Assembly (NCBI GenBank): GCA_903813345.2
Contig: CAIIXF020000002.1
Location: 34,182,109 to 34,246,108 of the forward strand
Direction: 5' to 3'
Source: Owenia fusiformis
Lineage: Eukaryota; Annelida; Polychaeta; Sabellida; Oweniidae
DNA: 64,000 bases
Under the pieces are notes generated by a model. It searched no databases and was not told the origin of the DNA. It was given only the letters and a program-made list of their open reading frames with translations. The position numbers were made by a program, and so were the translations under genes. Below, piece after piece: positions 12,501 to 27,500 of the stretch (positions are counted from its first letter, which is position 1; the number at the start of each line of letters is the position of its first letter).

Positions 12501-15500
12501 CTTTGGAATGTTATTTAATCTCACCATTTTAAATGATGCAAAAGTGAACCATTTCCATGACCCATCCGGGCCTGTACATGAACTATTTTCTCTAAGCTTT
12601 CACAACTACTGAACTAAAGTTATGTACAACTATATAATAGTGATTGTGAAAGTAACAAATAATTCTTAACTAGATACATTTTAGTAATGACGATTACAGC
12701 TAGTAGGTCTTTAAACAAAACATTGATTAGGTAAAACTTGATTATCGAGGTTGGGTAACTCTTAATATGAGAAACTAATAGGTTTGTTATTTCAGGGACC
12801 TAGAACTCATCATATCTGACAACATTGTGGCAAAAGTTGAGGAGCAACAGATCATTCGAGTAGATAAATCGTGTACTAATGTAGATACACAATCCAGAGG
12901 TCTCTGGGTAGGTCCCCTTATTATAAACGGAACTTGTACCAGAGTAGGTCAGTCGTGTGCTAATGTAGATACACAATCCAGAGGTCTCTGGGTAGGTCCC
13001 CTTATTATATACGGCACTTGTACCAGAGTAGGTCAGTCGTGCGCTAATGTAGATACACAATCCAGAGGTCTCTGGGTAGGTCCCCTTATTATATACGGCA
13101 CTTGTACCAGAGTAGGTCAGTCGTGTGCTAATGTAGATACACAATCCAGAGGTCTCTAGGTAGGTCCCCTTATTATATACGGCACTTGTACCAGAGTAGG
13201 TCAGTCGTGTGCTAATGTAGATACACAATCCAGAGGTCTCTGGGTAGGTCCCCTTATTATATACGGCACTTGTACCAGGGTAGATCAGTCGTGTGCTAAT
13301 GTACATACACAATCCAGAGGTCTCTGGGTAGGTCCCCTTATTATATACGGCACTTGTACCAGAGTAGGCCAGTCGTGCGCTAATGTAGATACACAATCCA
13401 GAGGTCTCTGGGTAGGTCCCCTTATTATATACGGAACTTGTACCAGAGTAGGTCAGTCGTGTGCTAATGTACATACACAATCCATAGGTCTCTAGGTAGG
13501 TGCCCTTATTATATACGGCACTTGTACCAGAGTAGGTCAGCCGTGTGCTAATGTAGATACACAATCCATAGGTCTCTAGGTAGGTGCCCTTATTATAAAC
13601 GGAACTTGTACCAGAGTAGACAGTCGTGTGCTAATGTAGATACACAATCCAGAGGTCTCTAGGTAGGTCCCCTTATTATATACGGCACTTGTACCAGAGT
13701 AGGTCAGTCGTGCGCTAATGTAGATACACAATCCAGAGGTCTCTGGGTAGGTCCCCTTATTATATACGGCACTTGTACCAGAGTAGGCCAGTCGTGCGCT
13801 AATGTAGATACACAATCCAGAGGTCTCTGGGTAGGTCCCCTTATTATATACGGCACTTGTTCAAGAGTAGGTCAGTCGTGCGCTAATGTAGATACACAAT
13901 CCAGAGGTCTCTGCGTAAGTCCCCTTATTATATACGGCACGTGTACCAGAGTAGGTCAGTCGTGCGCTAATGTAGATACACAATCCAGAGGTCTCTGGGT
14001 AGGTCCCCTTATTATATACGGCACTTGTACCAGAGTAGGTCAGTCGTGTGCTAATGTAGATACACAATCCAAAGGTCTCTGCGTAAGTCCCCTTATTATA
14101 TACGGCACTTGTACCAGAGTAGGTCAGTCGTGCGCTAATGTAGATACACAATCCAGAGGTCTCTGGGTAGGTCCCCTTATTATATACGGCACTTGTACCA
14201 GAGTAGGTCAGTCGTGCGCTAATATAGACACACAATCCTAAGGTTTCTGGGTAGGTCCCTTATTATATACGGCACTTGTACCAGAGTAGGTCAGTCGTGT
14301 ACTCATGTAGATACGCAATCCAAAGGTCTCTGGGTAGGTCCCCTTATTATATACGGCACTTGTGCCAAAGTAGTTCAATCGTGCACTCATATAGCTACGC
14401 AATCCAAAGGTCTCTGGGTAGGTCTCCTGCTTATATACGGCACTTGTACAAGAATATATAAATCGTTTATTTATGTAGATACACAATCCTTTGACGGCGA
14501 TTATCCCACAAATCTTTACCCCTAAATACTTTTAGACTTTTAGACTGGATTTTGTCTGCCCTATATCATTTAAGGGTTATTGTTCCATAATGCATCTTAC
14601 CACGAACTATTCATATTGTAGTAAATATCTTTTCATTCTATTATTTGACGCTCATATTATATTGTTACCACTTTAGTTTAATGACAGGTGAGGGTGTCAA
14701 ATATTGTATCTTTGTGTGTTAGTTCATACTTCGAGATTTAAAATGTTCCTATTGTTCCCGCTATAATTTGTAAATCTCTTTAGTATTTTACATTTGGCCT
14801 GTGTGCTTACAAAATAAAGAAAAATACTTTCCCAATATAAGAAAAATGTGTTTCGAAGATAATGAGAACATAGAATCATTATATAGTACGTATGTAAGAC
14901 AGGGTTAAGCAGCTTAAGGACAGTTGAGCTACGTATGTGTGTGTGGGAATACATAAGCACAAATGCCAAAGGGGAAAGAAAGGGTAGGGTGCTTCCTCTG
15001 GTGTGTCTGAGCGTTAATATCAGCTGCCTCTAGTCAGATCGACTAACAAAACAACTTTTTTTTGGGGTTGTCGAGTTGGCCGAGAGGGCTTGAGTGCTAG
15101 CACGTTGTTTAGGCTATGCGATTGGGGCCGTAACCACGAGGTTGCGAGTTCGAGACGCGTGTGCTCCTTGCGTTTATTCATTGATGCATCATGATTGAAA
15201 ATTTATTAAACACATCTTGATTTATTAAAATGAAATTCCAAATCTGTTCAAACACAATAAGAAAAGTCCAACGACTCAATATTGGTAGTGTTCTTAGCGA
15301 TCGTGCAAACATTAAAACGAATAAAAAACGAATGCTGTCATGCTTGATTGAATTTTCCGACGTACGCGCATACCACTAAGAAATGAAAACTTATCTGCAC
15401 ATTGACTTTTCTTGTATACAGGTAATTTACAGTTAATACAAGAGTTCGATATGAGAAATAAATCCATTAACCGGTTAACAAAAATACGCTAACGAAAATT

Positions 15501-18500
15501 TATTAGATTTCAACACAAATAACAGAACTGAAATGATGGGTTAAATACATTTTATAGCATTTATTTTATATCATAGCTATTGCTCCGTATATGTTTGAAA
15601 TATGTATTAGTCACTATCATACCTATATGTTCTTTTGCCTTTGCAGAACCTGGACCGCATAAACCAGAAGTCATCAGTCTTGGATAATATCTATAACTCA
15701 TCCCAAGGTTCGTTAAAAACCTGTAAGTGCAATACTGTGCAATATCCTAATTTTAAAGTTATGGTAGTCAGGAAAAGCTGAAAATTAGTTGGTAGCAAAA
15801 CCATAATAAAATGAGAATGTAAAAACTTCAACCACGCTTGGGTATATCATAATAAAATGATTAGTAAGGCGATGTATACTTTTATGAACAAAGGCCAATA
15901 AAGGCAATTACAGATTGATAATTCCATATAAGTAGTGAGTAAAATTGATTTCTTTAAAAAAAATCTTCTTTTGGTAAAAAGGAGTCACATTAAGAATGAG
16001 TTTTAGTACACAATTTTTCATTAGTGAACTATGAGAAACTTTCCTTTAGATTGCTTGGGATATAACTTGTAAAAGATGCAAAGATATTTACCCCAATAGA
16101 ATGACATATTTGTATAATACTAGTATCGCATCCACATTGATGAAGTTTTGAGATTTCGACATTTTAAGAATGAATATGATTTTATCGAAGAATGGTTTTG
16201 TTTGAAATGTGTTTATATCATTTCTGTTATTTTAGGAGTCGGTGTGAATGTTAATATATATATCGTTGACAGGTAACTGTGTACTTTTCTAATATTGCTA
16301 ATTTTATCGTCTTCCTAACTTTATTTATCACTTTGGTACAATGAGAAACACACGATTCAATGAAGTGACCATTGAAAATACTTTAATGTAATATATGGAG
16401 ATAAAGAATATATTAAACATGCTTAGAACACTGAAAAAACATTAAACTTTGTTGCTTGAATTGGACGTAAATGTCAAACAATAAAATAACATCGTTAAAC
16501 GCCCCATACTTGTGAAAGCACAGAAGATGTAGTTTAATAGAAACATTAACTCAATATCTGTAGATCCATTAATGCTTAAATGTGGATCGAAATGATTGCA
16601 AGAAACCTCTTAATACGATTTCATATTGCAATATATCCTAGATGTATAAGGTCATAAAACAGTCATAACATGGAAGTAAAAAATTATACTCTCACATAAT
16701 AAAATCTTCTTCCATTATACTAAGTTCTAACATTAAATTCATATTTACATCTACAAACACAGCCCTTTAGAGACACAAATGTTCTCCCGAATGAGGATTT
16801 GTATATATACAATCGGTCATGTGAGCTGTAATACGTTTTGCTTTGAATTTACATATACTTTCTGCTGCCATTTTGTCCCACGATCTAAGTGTGATATGGG
16901 TGCCATATTTTAAGCAATGCCAACGTGTCCTTGAATTCTTTCTAAAAAGAGATATGAAATTGGTGTGGAAACACACCTCTAAAGGTTTGCAATATTTAGC
17001 ATTTTTAAGTGATTTTTCCATTGGCAATATGCTTTGACGGCATTTCAAAAACAATCCCAATATTTAAGTGACGTGAGCTCCCCTAGCTCCCCGATATTCT
17101 TTGTATCCAGGTATTTTTGTTTTTAGTGGAATACAAAAAGGACACCCAGAGTTCGGTGGGAGAGCAGAATTTGTAAGTTCAATTTGAGCTTTCCCAACCA
17201 TTATAAGTTGAAACCTTTGTTTTTCTATCTAACTTCGCTTACTCGTATAAGCGCGTGCCTTTGCTTTCTTTTTATGTGAAGAAGTTCATCTCCTTGCTTA
17301 TACTTGTTTTTAGGGTGTGAATTGTCTGAACAGTTACGACACTCCTACGGATAAAGATGGCCATGGTACACACGTAGCAGGTTAGCGAAATTTTAAAATA
17401 TATAAATGTTGTTCGAAGGCCTACTTATTTTAAATCTATGTTGATGTTCATACTGCTGACGTTAACAGAACTTCATTTAATATTTAGGCATTGCAGCTGG
17501 ACTTACTGTTGGCGTAGCACGAGGTGCCACTTTGATTGCTGTAAAGGTTTCAGAGAACAGCGAAGCAACAACATCGTAAGACAATTGCAACCTATTGTAT
17601 CCTAACTATTGCATATTATGCTCCGCACAGATGTAATGCGCATGCGCTTTAAGCATGATTTAGAATTCTCCAGAGATGTTTAGATGTGGATTGTGATATT
17701 AAAAATGGTGGATGAATTGGAGTCATTTTTGCACATTTTTGTACAGATCTGTGACTGCTGGTATAACATGGGCAGCTAACGATGCAGCAGAACGGAATAA
17801 GCCGGCAATACTTAAGTGAGTCCTGGTTTTACAGCATTAAAAATTATACATTCACGACGGTTATTCGATGGCTCGTATTAATACTATCGTGATAACATAC
17901 TGATCATATATAAATGCTTATTCTGCTGACCAAGATTTACGAATGTATAATAGTTCGTAAATAACCGAAGCATGTGATGCCTGATTAATTCACATTATGA
18001 CTTCGAATTGTTCATATTTCGTTGCCTTCTGGCAGTTTATCTATAGGGTGGCCTAAAGAAGACCACGATCTTAACCAGTTAATAGCCCAAGTGGTGAAAA
18101 AGGGGTTAATTGTCGTAGTTGCTGCCGGAAACGAAGCCAGTGATGCATGTGATTACACGCCGGCTAATGTACCAGACGCGTAAGTCTCAGTCTCGCACAA
18201 ACGAGATTTAGAATTGATTTTAAAATCCCGAATTCCAACAGCTTTTGTTTATAGAAGACATTTAAGGTGTTAAGCCCTAGACTAATTAGTGCATTGTTTG
18301 CTGAATCATACCATGAAGGTCTTGTTCAAATCTTTGCATGGCCGCACAGCGGGAATGCAATGTTTAGGAAACAACGCCTGAGTGGAATGAAGCAGCTACA
18401 ATGCATATTTGGCTTAAATTATTTTCACACATTGCAAAATATTTTCCATAAAATCATCTAAAGGAACAAAATCACGAAAAGAAGACATTTTCAATGAGAT

Positions 18501-21500
18501 TTTTTGCAAGAGTCAAGTTGGCAAGTTATCAGATCCAATGTGAAAAGTCCATTCATAACCATGACAAATGTTTAACTAGTGGCCTTGAGTGCGATTATTT
18601 CATGCACGGCTGTCATGTGAAATATTGATTGGCTGGAATCAAACACACCTTTCCTAGCTATGAGTGAATAGACAATTATGGTCGATATGTCTTAAACAAA
18701 ACATTTCTTCAAACGGAATTATTTATCAAACTGAAATAAATGTTTTGGCTCATATTTATATGGCCATATACTAGTATATTTCAAATAGGTTACGTTGTAT
18801 GTTTAACTTAGGATAACTGTAGCATCGAGTACGAAATATGATGAGTTAGCAGCATCTTCAAATACGGGCATGTGTGTCGATATTATTGCCCCGGTAAGTA
18901 TTATAGTTTAGTACCTTGTCCTGAGACAATACCACTAATAATTTTGAAAAATGCGTTCTCCATCCATTGACCACGAATTACACACAAAAGATGTCGTTGA
19001 AGAAAAGTCAAGGATTGTATAATTAACCATATGTCTTTGATTGAGAATACCAAATATTTGTCCAAAGTGTATTGTTCAATTGTTTTTCTCCTATTTTAGG
19101 GTGAAAAGGTTCTTTGCCCAGATCTACATGGGTACACCATTCATTCAGGTAAAATTTCATAAATGAAAGGTCAATTGCCATATTCTGATTCTGGATGTGG
19201 GATACTCAATTATCATCTAACTAGTAACACCTGTCTAAACGGTGCTCGAAGCGAGACTGACATTCCTTTCACCCGGATAGTATAATGTCGATTATTCCTC
19301 ATTGTGGCTGATTAGAGGTACGGAGCATGATAAGCACTCTTTTGTTATGGAATAAAACAATCTAGATGTACATCGCTTGTATTACAGACAAACACAGCAA
19401 AAAATGTGTACGAATACAACGAATCCTGACGTCAGGATACATACAGGATATGCACCCAGTGTGCCAAACCTGTATGAATCCTGATGCCTGGATACATACA
19501 GGATTGGCACCGAATGTACATATCCTGTACATATCCTGTGTCAGGATTTATACAGGATTGGCGCGTGTAGGAATCCAGTATGAATCCTACATCTGGATTC
19601 ATACAGGATACGTTCGCAGTGTGCCAATCCTGTATGAATCCTGATGCCTGGATACATACAGGATTGGCACAAAATGTACATATCCTGTACATATCCCGTG
19701 TCAGGATTTATACAGGATTTGCGAATGTAGGAATCCAGTATAAATCCTGCCCCTGGATTCGAACAGGATACGCTCGCAGTGTGCCAATCCTGTATGAATC
19801 CTGACGCCTGGATACATACAGGATTGGCACACAATGTACATATCCTGTACGTATCCAGGAGTCAGGATTTATACAGGATTGGAGCATAGAAATCCAGTAT
19901 GAATCCTGCCTCCTGGATTCATACAGGATACGCTCGCAGTGTGCCAATCCTGTATGAATCCTGACGCCTGGATACATACAGGATTGGCACACTGTGTGCA
20001 TATCCCGGATTACATATCCTGCACATAATTTACAAATTATTGATTGCTATTGTTACTAAAATTTATTACAAAATCCATGTTAATTTGATAAAAAAACAAT
20101 ATTTCAATTTTTTCAATCAAACAAATAATCTACTTTCAAAAGTACCTGTATTAGTATCCAAAAGTGAATTTCATTAAGATTAGAATGAACATTTTGCCAT
20201 TATTCACAATTATTTTTTCCCTGGACTATTGTGATTTGATATTTGATGCTTAAGAAGCTATAGAAGACAAATGGTATATATAAATAGCAATATGACATAC
20301 TTTTAAAGAGCCTAATGTCTGCAACCTTTTTATAACAGACTTTCAATTAAAGATAACACATAGTCGCAATGGTGGAGGGATTTGGATATTTGGAATTCCC
20401 TCGGCGATTTATCATTACTTATCTGTTTTTCAATATTGTTGGTGTTTTGCAACCCTTTAATATTCAATTAGCGCTTCAAAAAAGTATTGTTTTTCAAAAG
20501 GTAGGTCAAAAGGGTCAAATCGAGGTCAACATGACATTTTGTGATAAATTGTTAATGTGCGAAAGTACGAAATACGTAGTACTGGTATGTTCCAGGCGTG
20601 ACGAGGCTGTTTTATTAATGTTCTACGAATCTAGATTTTATATCACTTGAAACAATGCATAGCCCTTGGTGAGAGGGGGGGGGGATTACAGACATCTAAC
20701 ATAGCGTTTTAGTTATGTATAATCATTAATCAAAACAAATGAAATAATACCAATTAGTCCACCTTTCTGATTACATTTTGTCCATGTATTTCTGGACTTA
20801 TTTACTTATGATTTAGCCAATATGATACAACAACAAATTAACTTCACTTGCGTCAGCCCTTCATCTCCATGCAAATATAATTGTATTCATGTTCGACGGG
20901 GAATAAGAATTTGTTTACCCGGTGTAAAAGAAATTATGGTCCCATGGGGATTATGGTCCCCTTTCCTTACGGCTCTTACTGGCCCTGGCTGTGTATAAAT
21001 AATAAGGAAAATAATTGTAATTAGGGCACCATATAAATCAATAGAGAGTAGGACCAAACTTTGATAGGACCACCTACCCTTTTACACCGGCACCCCTGAT
21101 CATTATCAAGCCCCCTCTAGATATCAGGTCCGTCACAGGCACGTAACCAGGGGGGTTCGAGGGGTTCGATTTACCCCCCCCCCCCCCCGGCAAATAAAAT
21201 CTTTCAAAATCATGCGGTTTTTCACCATTCTGAACACTTTTTAAGTGATTTCGGCCATTTTTGGACCAACATTGGCACAAGTAACCCCCCCCCCCCCCCT
21301 TGGAATTTTTCAAGAAGTGAACCTCCCATGGCAAATCCTGGCTACTGGCCTGCGTCATACTGTATGGCTAAAACTCCGGGCTTTCGCTAGAGAGGCGTGC
21401 CTCAGAATACCCATGACCCGGAGGTTAACTTAAAAGTAACGCAAGGTAGATAAAACTGTATTTAAGGGAAAAGAACTACTGTACAGTGGGCCCTGGCTTA

Positions 21501-24500
21501 GTCAAAATAATGTACATTTATCGTTTACTCTGGAGTTCAGATGGTAAAAGAAGCAACAGATGAACTCTCTTCTTTTGATAAGCTAAAACTATTGAAAGGA
21601 TAATTGCTATTGTTATCCCAACGAACGAAGTTCGGTAGGGATATAGTGAAGCCCTCCGTCCGTCCGTCCGTCAGTCCGTCAGTCCGTCAGTCTGTCAGTC
21701 AGTCCGTCCGTCCGTCCGTCCGGAAGATAACTCAAATACTAGTGGACGGATTTTCTTTATATTTAGTGGAAAGATGTATATTGATGGCCGCCGCTTTAAA
21801 AATGACGGGACTTTTTCGCAAAAATCATAAATTTTTCATTCTAAACCAAAGTAATTAATATTATTGTTTGAAATTCTGGTAGTATATTCGCAACATCTAT
21901 CTATTTCACATATATTCCGTGTTTTTCATCCTGACCCCCAGGGGCCATGTATGGGGGTCAGGAAAACAGAAATTTTCGCTAATTTTTAGATCTTTCTGAA
22001 GTATAGCTTTATTATACTCAAATGAAAGGCAATTAAGAGTAGATTGCAAATATTGTATCTTTTTTCTGATTCGAGCCTCGTAAAATTGAAAATGGCCGTC
22101 TAATGTAGCCTTACGATTTCGCAATAATTTTTCGATCCCTTCAAAGTATGGCTATATTATACTCAAATTGAAGGAATTTTGGAGTAGATCACAATTATGG
22201 TATTATTTTTCAGATTTGTACCTCAGAAAATTCAAAATGGCTGCTTTGCAGGAATTCGCAATTCTAAAATCTAAATTTTTCAATTTTAACCAAAGTAATG
22301 AGTATAATTGATTGGAATTCGGTAATTGATATTTTGTTCGTTGGGATTTGCTACTCCGCGGAGTTGCCATTATCTAGTTATAATCGCTATTACCAGTGAA
22401 AATTCAAATTCACTAATGATGATTGATAATTTAGCTACAAGCCCCGCCATGAGTGTGTGAATTTTGGCTGAAATAGAGGGGGGGGGGTAGTCTGGAGGCA
22501 AGATTTTTTGATTGCATATACCGTACTTGTTTTCAGGCATCATACTATTTCCATGAGTGAGTGTCAAATTTTAAGACTCATTTTCCTTCTTTTCCTTCCC
22601 ATGCGAATTTCAAATACAATTTGCAAATGCATCCTAAAATCTGATTTCCCCTCCTCCAATGTGTTGCCTGTCTACTATTATTACAAATGCGCAAGGGAAA
22701 CAGTTTAAATGGAATGAAATGTATCTCAAATCAGTCTCAAATGCTATGGCCGATAGTCTCAAATGCTATGGCCGATATAATTATTTGGGTGACTCTGACC
22801 TAGACCGTGCTTTTGTGTATCAGTTGGAAGACTTTGGTTTGTCTCGTTTTCGTCGACTGGTGCCTAAATGCATTTGTAGACGCAACGCACATTCCAGGGC
22901 GCACATTTCAGTAATATGTCATTTATGAAAAAATTGAATTGAAAGGCATCACATGGAGTGGAGGGGGGGGAGTTATCATGATCAGAGTTGTGGCTAATAC
23001 TTATTGTTAAGAATAAGATATGTCTGAAAACAAATATAATATATATTGTTCCTGAATATGCTATACCTGTAATATCAAAGTAAATTGGATTATTTATATA
23101 CATGTCGTCTAGTTCGGATGTTATTTTAACAAATACAGCAATCAGACGGCGTATTCGCAATGTAACTTATGATATCAGTTCTCACATTTTTAAAGCCATG
23201 GGAAAATGAAATCTGAAATAAAAATGCTTTTTCTAGCATCTTGACTCAGAGTAAATTATATTTTGAAAATGGTTTTGACTCATAATCTTTAAGTGTACAT
23301 ACTTAATGGCGACAATGACATACATGTACATATGCATCACGCGAGGATGGATGATGAACATGTACTTTACATCTGCACGTTGTCAATATCTATATCGGCG
23401 GTTGATGTCTCATGTTCCCAAAATAATTATAGTGATAATGTTCAAAAACAGAATATGATGTGTATTGTTGTCTTGCATCACTATAGGAGTAATAATTTGA
23501 TTAGAAACCTGGAATTAGAATAACTCTCCGAATTTGAATCATATATTTGAAATCGAAGAATACAATGCCTCGGGTACAATGCCCCGTGTATTCTCAATCC
23601 TGATTATCTATCAATGTCTCCAGTGAGTTTGCTTCTGTGTGCCTCTCCAAGTAACAAATCTATCACATTACACATACCAATGTGGGCCCGGGACTTGAAA
23701 AACAGACGTAGACTTCGACAGTGCAAGGGGGAGGGGGACTATAATGTAGTAACTTTTGGTTTTGTCAAATAGCTGAAATAGTTTGTCACAAATTAGAGGC
23801 AGGTTTAAGAAATGAGACTAGAGGCAAAGAATAATTATATTCATAAAATCTAAAGTAATTCCTCGATGATCTCTTCAGTAATCAAGGTGGTACACTTCCG
23901 CAGTTATAAAAACAAAGACATAGACTAAGTACCAGGTCGTTCAATAAGTTCTCATAATTTTGCTCTCATTTTAAGAGTTTTTTATATTTTTCCATGAAAA
24001 TTTCACAGACGATGCAGAATGTATCTGTGTAACAACTCTGCAAAGATTATGTATTAATTCTAATGGTTGTGGAAATGGCGGTTGCTATAGTAACGTCAAA
24101 AATCGGTAGGCGGGGCAACTTTATTTGATCGTAAAATCCATGGATGTAGTTAGATTTCATCTTGAAATGTCATATGTTTTATCTGAAAGATTTGCAACCA
24201 TAGAAACAGGTTTTGACATCAGTGTGAAAGATGCAACTTTTCTGAGTATAGTTATTACTGTGACATCACATAAAAAGGTATGACATCACAGAAAAGGTTT
24301 CAATAGAGAGACCCAAGATGGCAGCTGACTGTGGTCTTGTGAAAAGTCAAGATGAAATTCAAATTCAAATCCGTAGTGTGATAAGATTTTGTGTGTTATC
24401 CAAGAAATCAAGAGGAGAAACAATAAAAGCAGTTCAAGATATTTATGGAAAGGAGTTAATGAGCAAACCTACCATATACCAATGGTATCAAAGGTTTGGT

Positions 24501-27500
24501 TCAGAGGGAAGAAAATCTGTGATGGATGAAAAACGGACTGGCAGACCGGTAAAAGTCACCAACCCAAAGGCTGTTGAAAGAGTTAAGACAGTTCTAGATG
24601 ATGATCGCCGCATCTCTGTACGGGAACTTAGTGAGAATGTGAACATTAGTATAGGTAGAACACACTTCATTCTGAAAGAGAAGCTTAAAATGAACCTCAT
24701 GTGTGCTAAATGGGTGCCAAAGGAGTTAACTAGTGACCAGAGAGCCCGCAGAGTTGAGGTTTCCCAAGAATTTCTAAGACGATACCAAGATGAAGGGGAT
24801 AGTTTTCTTCAACGAATTATCACATGCGACGAGGTGTACGTCAGCTATTATGAGCCCCTTGGGAAGAGAGCATCAAGTGGTTGGAGAACTAAGAACTCAC
24901 CTACTCCCATTTCAACCCTGGCAAAACTGACCAAAAATGACGGCAAGGTGATGTTCATTGTGTTTTTGGATAGCTCTGGGGTGCTGCTTACGCATGAAAT
25001 TCCTGATGGTCAGAGAATAAACAAGGACTATTATGCAATGGTAAGCTTATTCATTATTAATAAATTAATCAATATAAGAGTAAAAACATTAAATCAAATC
25101 AAATTTAAAATCAGATTTGAACTATAAAAATGGTTAAGTACAAATGTTAAAGGCATTAGTATCCTATCCTACTGACTATTTCAGGTTCTCAAGAGGCATC
25201 TCAAACGGGCCTTCTCAAAGAAACGCCCCCTCCTAGAGTTGGCGACAAGAATATTTCATCAGGATAATGCCCCGTGTCACCGGGCAGAACTTGTACTGAA
25301 CACCATAGGAGAACTCGGAATGGAAGTTCTCCCACAGGCACCATATTCACCTGATGAAGCCCCATGCGACTTTGGCGTGTTTGGCCGAATGAAAGATGAG
25401 CTGAGAGGTTTTCGATTTGCATCGACAGAAGATTTGCAGAATGCAGTCCAAAATGCTCTCAGAGCTAGATTTCCTGATGGATTCCATAAAATCTTCCAGG
25501 ATTGGGTAGAACGTCATCGAAAGTGTGTCGCATCCAATGGACATTATTTTGAGCATTTAAAGTAGGAATAGAAACATTTACCCCATACTATTTCATGGGA
25601 TAAATGGGACTACATGACATTAAAACACTTGTTACTCTCCACAATGTTGAACTGAATTATATGCCACTATGACGTCAAATAATCTGCCCCGCCTACCCAT
25701 TTTTCATGTTACTATAACAACCGCCATTTTCACGACCATTAGAATTAAAACTTAATTTTTGCGGGGTTGTTACACAGATACATTCTGCATCGTCTGTGAA
25801 ATTTTCATGGAAAAATATAAAAAACTCTTAAAATGAGAGCAAAATTATGAGAACTTATTGAACGACCTGGTAATTAATCTTTTGTTATCATTTAATATTA
25901 GTTACTTACAGCATTAATTTGTCTTGGATTTCCAAGGTATAATGTTTTGATTGAAAATCAAACTGGGAAACGAGTATGCTCCTTACAGATGTGTATATCA
26001 AATCCTGTGAAGAGAATCAATTCAAACTCACCACCCCCCCCCCCCCATCTAGTGTCTCTTAATTACAATTATTTCGCAAATGAAACAACCCAAAAATGTT
26101 GATATGTCAACATAATTTTGCAGAACTGAGCGAAACGAAAGGTGGAACAAATCAGATTAAATATTCTATTCTGGATAGCACAAAAGGCAACAGTTGAAAC
26201 AAAACTATTCACGATCCTACAACAGATAGCCGTTTGCGAATTCTGCTTTATGGTCCGCTTCTATTGTGCCCCCATTGTCCCTGTTTGAGATACATGCTAC
26301 AAGGAAAGGAGACGCTACAGTAGAAGAATAGTAAATCCAAAATTGAGATCATATTTCATAGTCTTAACATTTAATACTTTCAAATATGTCAAATATTTAA
26401 ACCCTGGGCATTTTAACATTTTGCATATTCGTCATCAAATCTGATCATATACGTACCCCCCCCCCCCCCATCTGCAATCATGATAGAAATCTGACTTCCG
26501 GTCTCAAAACTGAAAAATAAAATTATCGATACCCTAACCAATTGACCAACCGACTGAACCACCCCCGGGGAACCACCTACCCATCGATCGACTAATCAAG
26601 CAAACTACAAAACATCCAAGCAACCAACTTTCAAAGGAAGCGACCAACTTTGCAATCACCAGTCAACAGAAGGCAAGAAACTGACCAAGCAAAAACAAAG
26701 CAAGCAACCAAGCAAGTGTGCAACCATATAAGCAACAAACAAAGCGAGGAACCAAGCAAGCAGCTAATTAAGTAAATATACATGGAAATACACGTAAGAA
26801 AGCATATGAACAACAAAAAAATCCAAGTTGAGGCTGATATGGACATCAACTGCACACATTTGATTAATTTAATGCAACTTCCAAGTTCAAAATGAAGCAC
26901 AAAGGTTGACATTTGAGAACATAACTGATACCAAAAGGACGCGTGAAGACAAAGCTACATTTTCTAATTCTAGATGCTCTTACTGGGTAATACTTTTCAG
27001 GGTTACTTAAAGAGAGAATCAGATCTACCGAGCAAGCCAAAACGTTTCAATATGTCTGGCTTATATCACTCATTGCCATGTCTAAAAATCTCCAAAGTAT
27101 CTTTATATGCAATACATAATATCCCCTACAACCAAGCTCCGCATTCTAGCACTCGGATACTTGGTTGATTGACAATATTGACTTACACGATATGTACATA
27201 TATGTAATGGCTAAACTGAAGTGACGATCAACTCCCTATCCCCGGGGCCCCTATCCCAGGTGCCCCAAATGTACTAGATCCATGGGCATTCGATAGATAT
27301 TATTGAAAGTCCATGCTAGATCTTAAATACACATTTTTTGGTAAATTAGATCCACTTGCTTCCCACATCAGATTTCTATTAATCACTCATTTCTTGAAAC
27401 GGTCCTATTTCAATTCTTTCCGGCCTAGGGAAAACCTTTTAAGACGAATATATGTAACTGTTGATATTTTGCTCTTACACATATCAATTTTAAATTCAAG

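Noticed and set aside
12827-13159. 110-residue plus-strand repeat protein
   Set aside because: Only the first part is subtilase exon 4; the rest is read-through of the minisatellite past the donor at 12908.
12800-13564. 254-residue minus-strand frame of 28-residue repeats (and frames at 13576-13815, 13861-14235, 14238-14486)
   Set aside because: These arise because the minisatellite period (84) is a multiple of three; the plus-strand exon and donor explain the sequence better.
12869-14491. CRISPR-like regular repeat
   Set aside because: Units are contiguous with no unique spacers and the DNA is eukaryotic; it is a minisatellite.
15067-15167. Functional tRNA gene
   Set aside because: A and B boxes are present but no acceptor-stem pairing is evident; a SINE head or pseudogene is more likely.
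19366-20001. Several ~90-residue frames on both strands
   Set aside because: Read from the palindromic subterminal repeats; nearly the same peptides appear on both strands.
20369-20650. 93-residue plus-strand frame
   Set aside because: No recognisable domain, inside a mobile element, no splice sites or coding-like composition.
26590-26912. 93-residue Leu/Cys-rich minus-strand frame
   Set aside because: Antisense of the degenerate CAAGCAAC tract; composition artefact.
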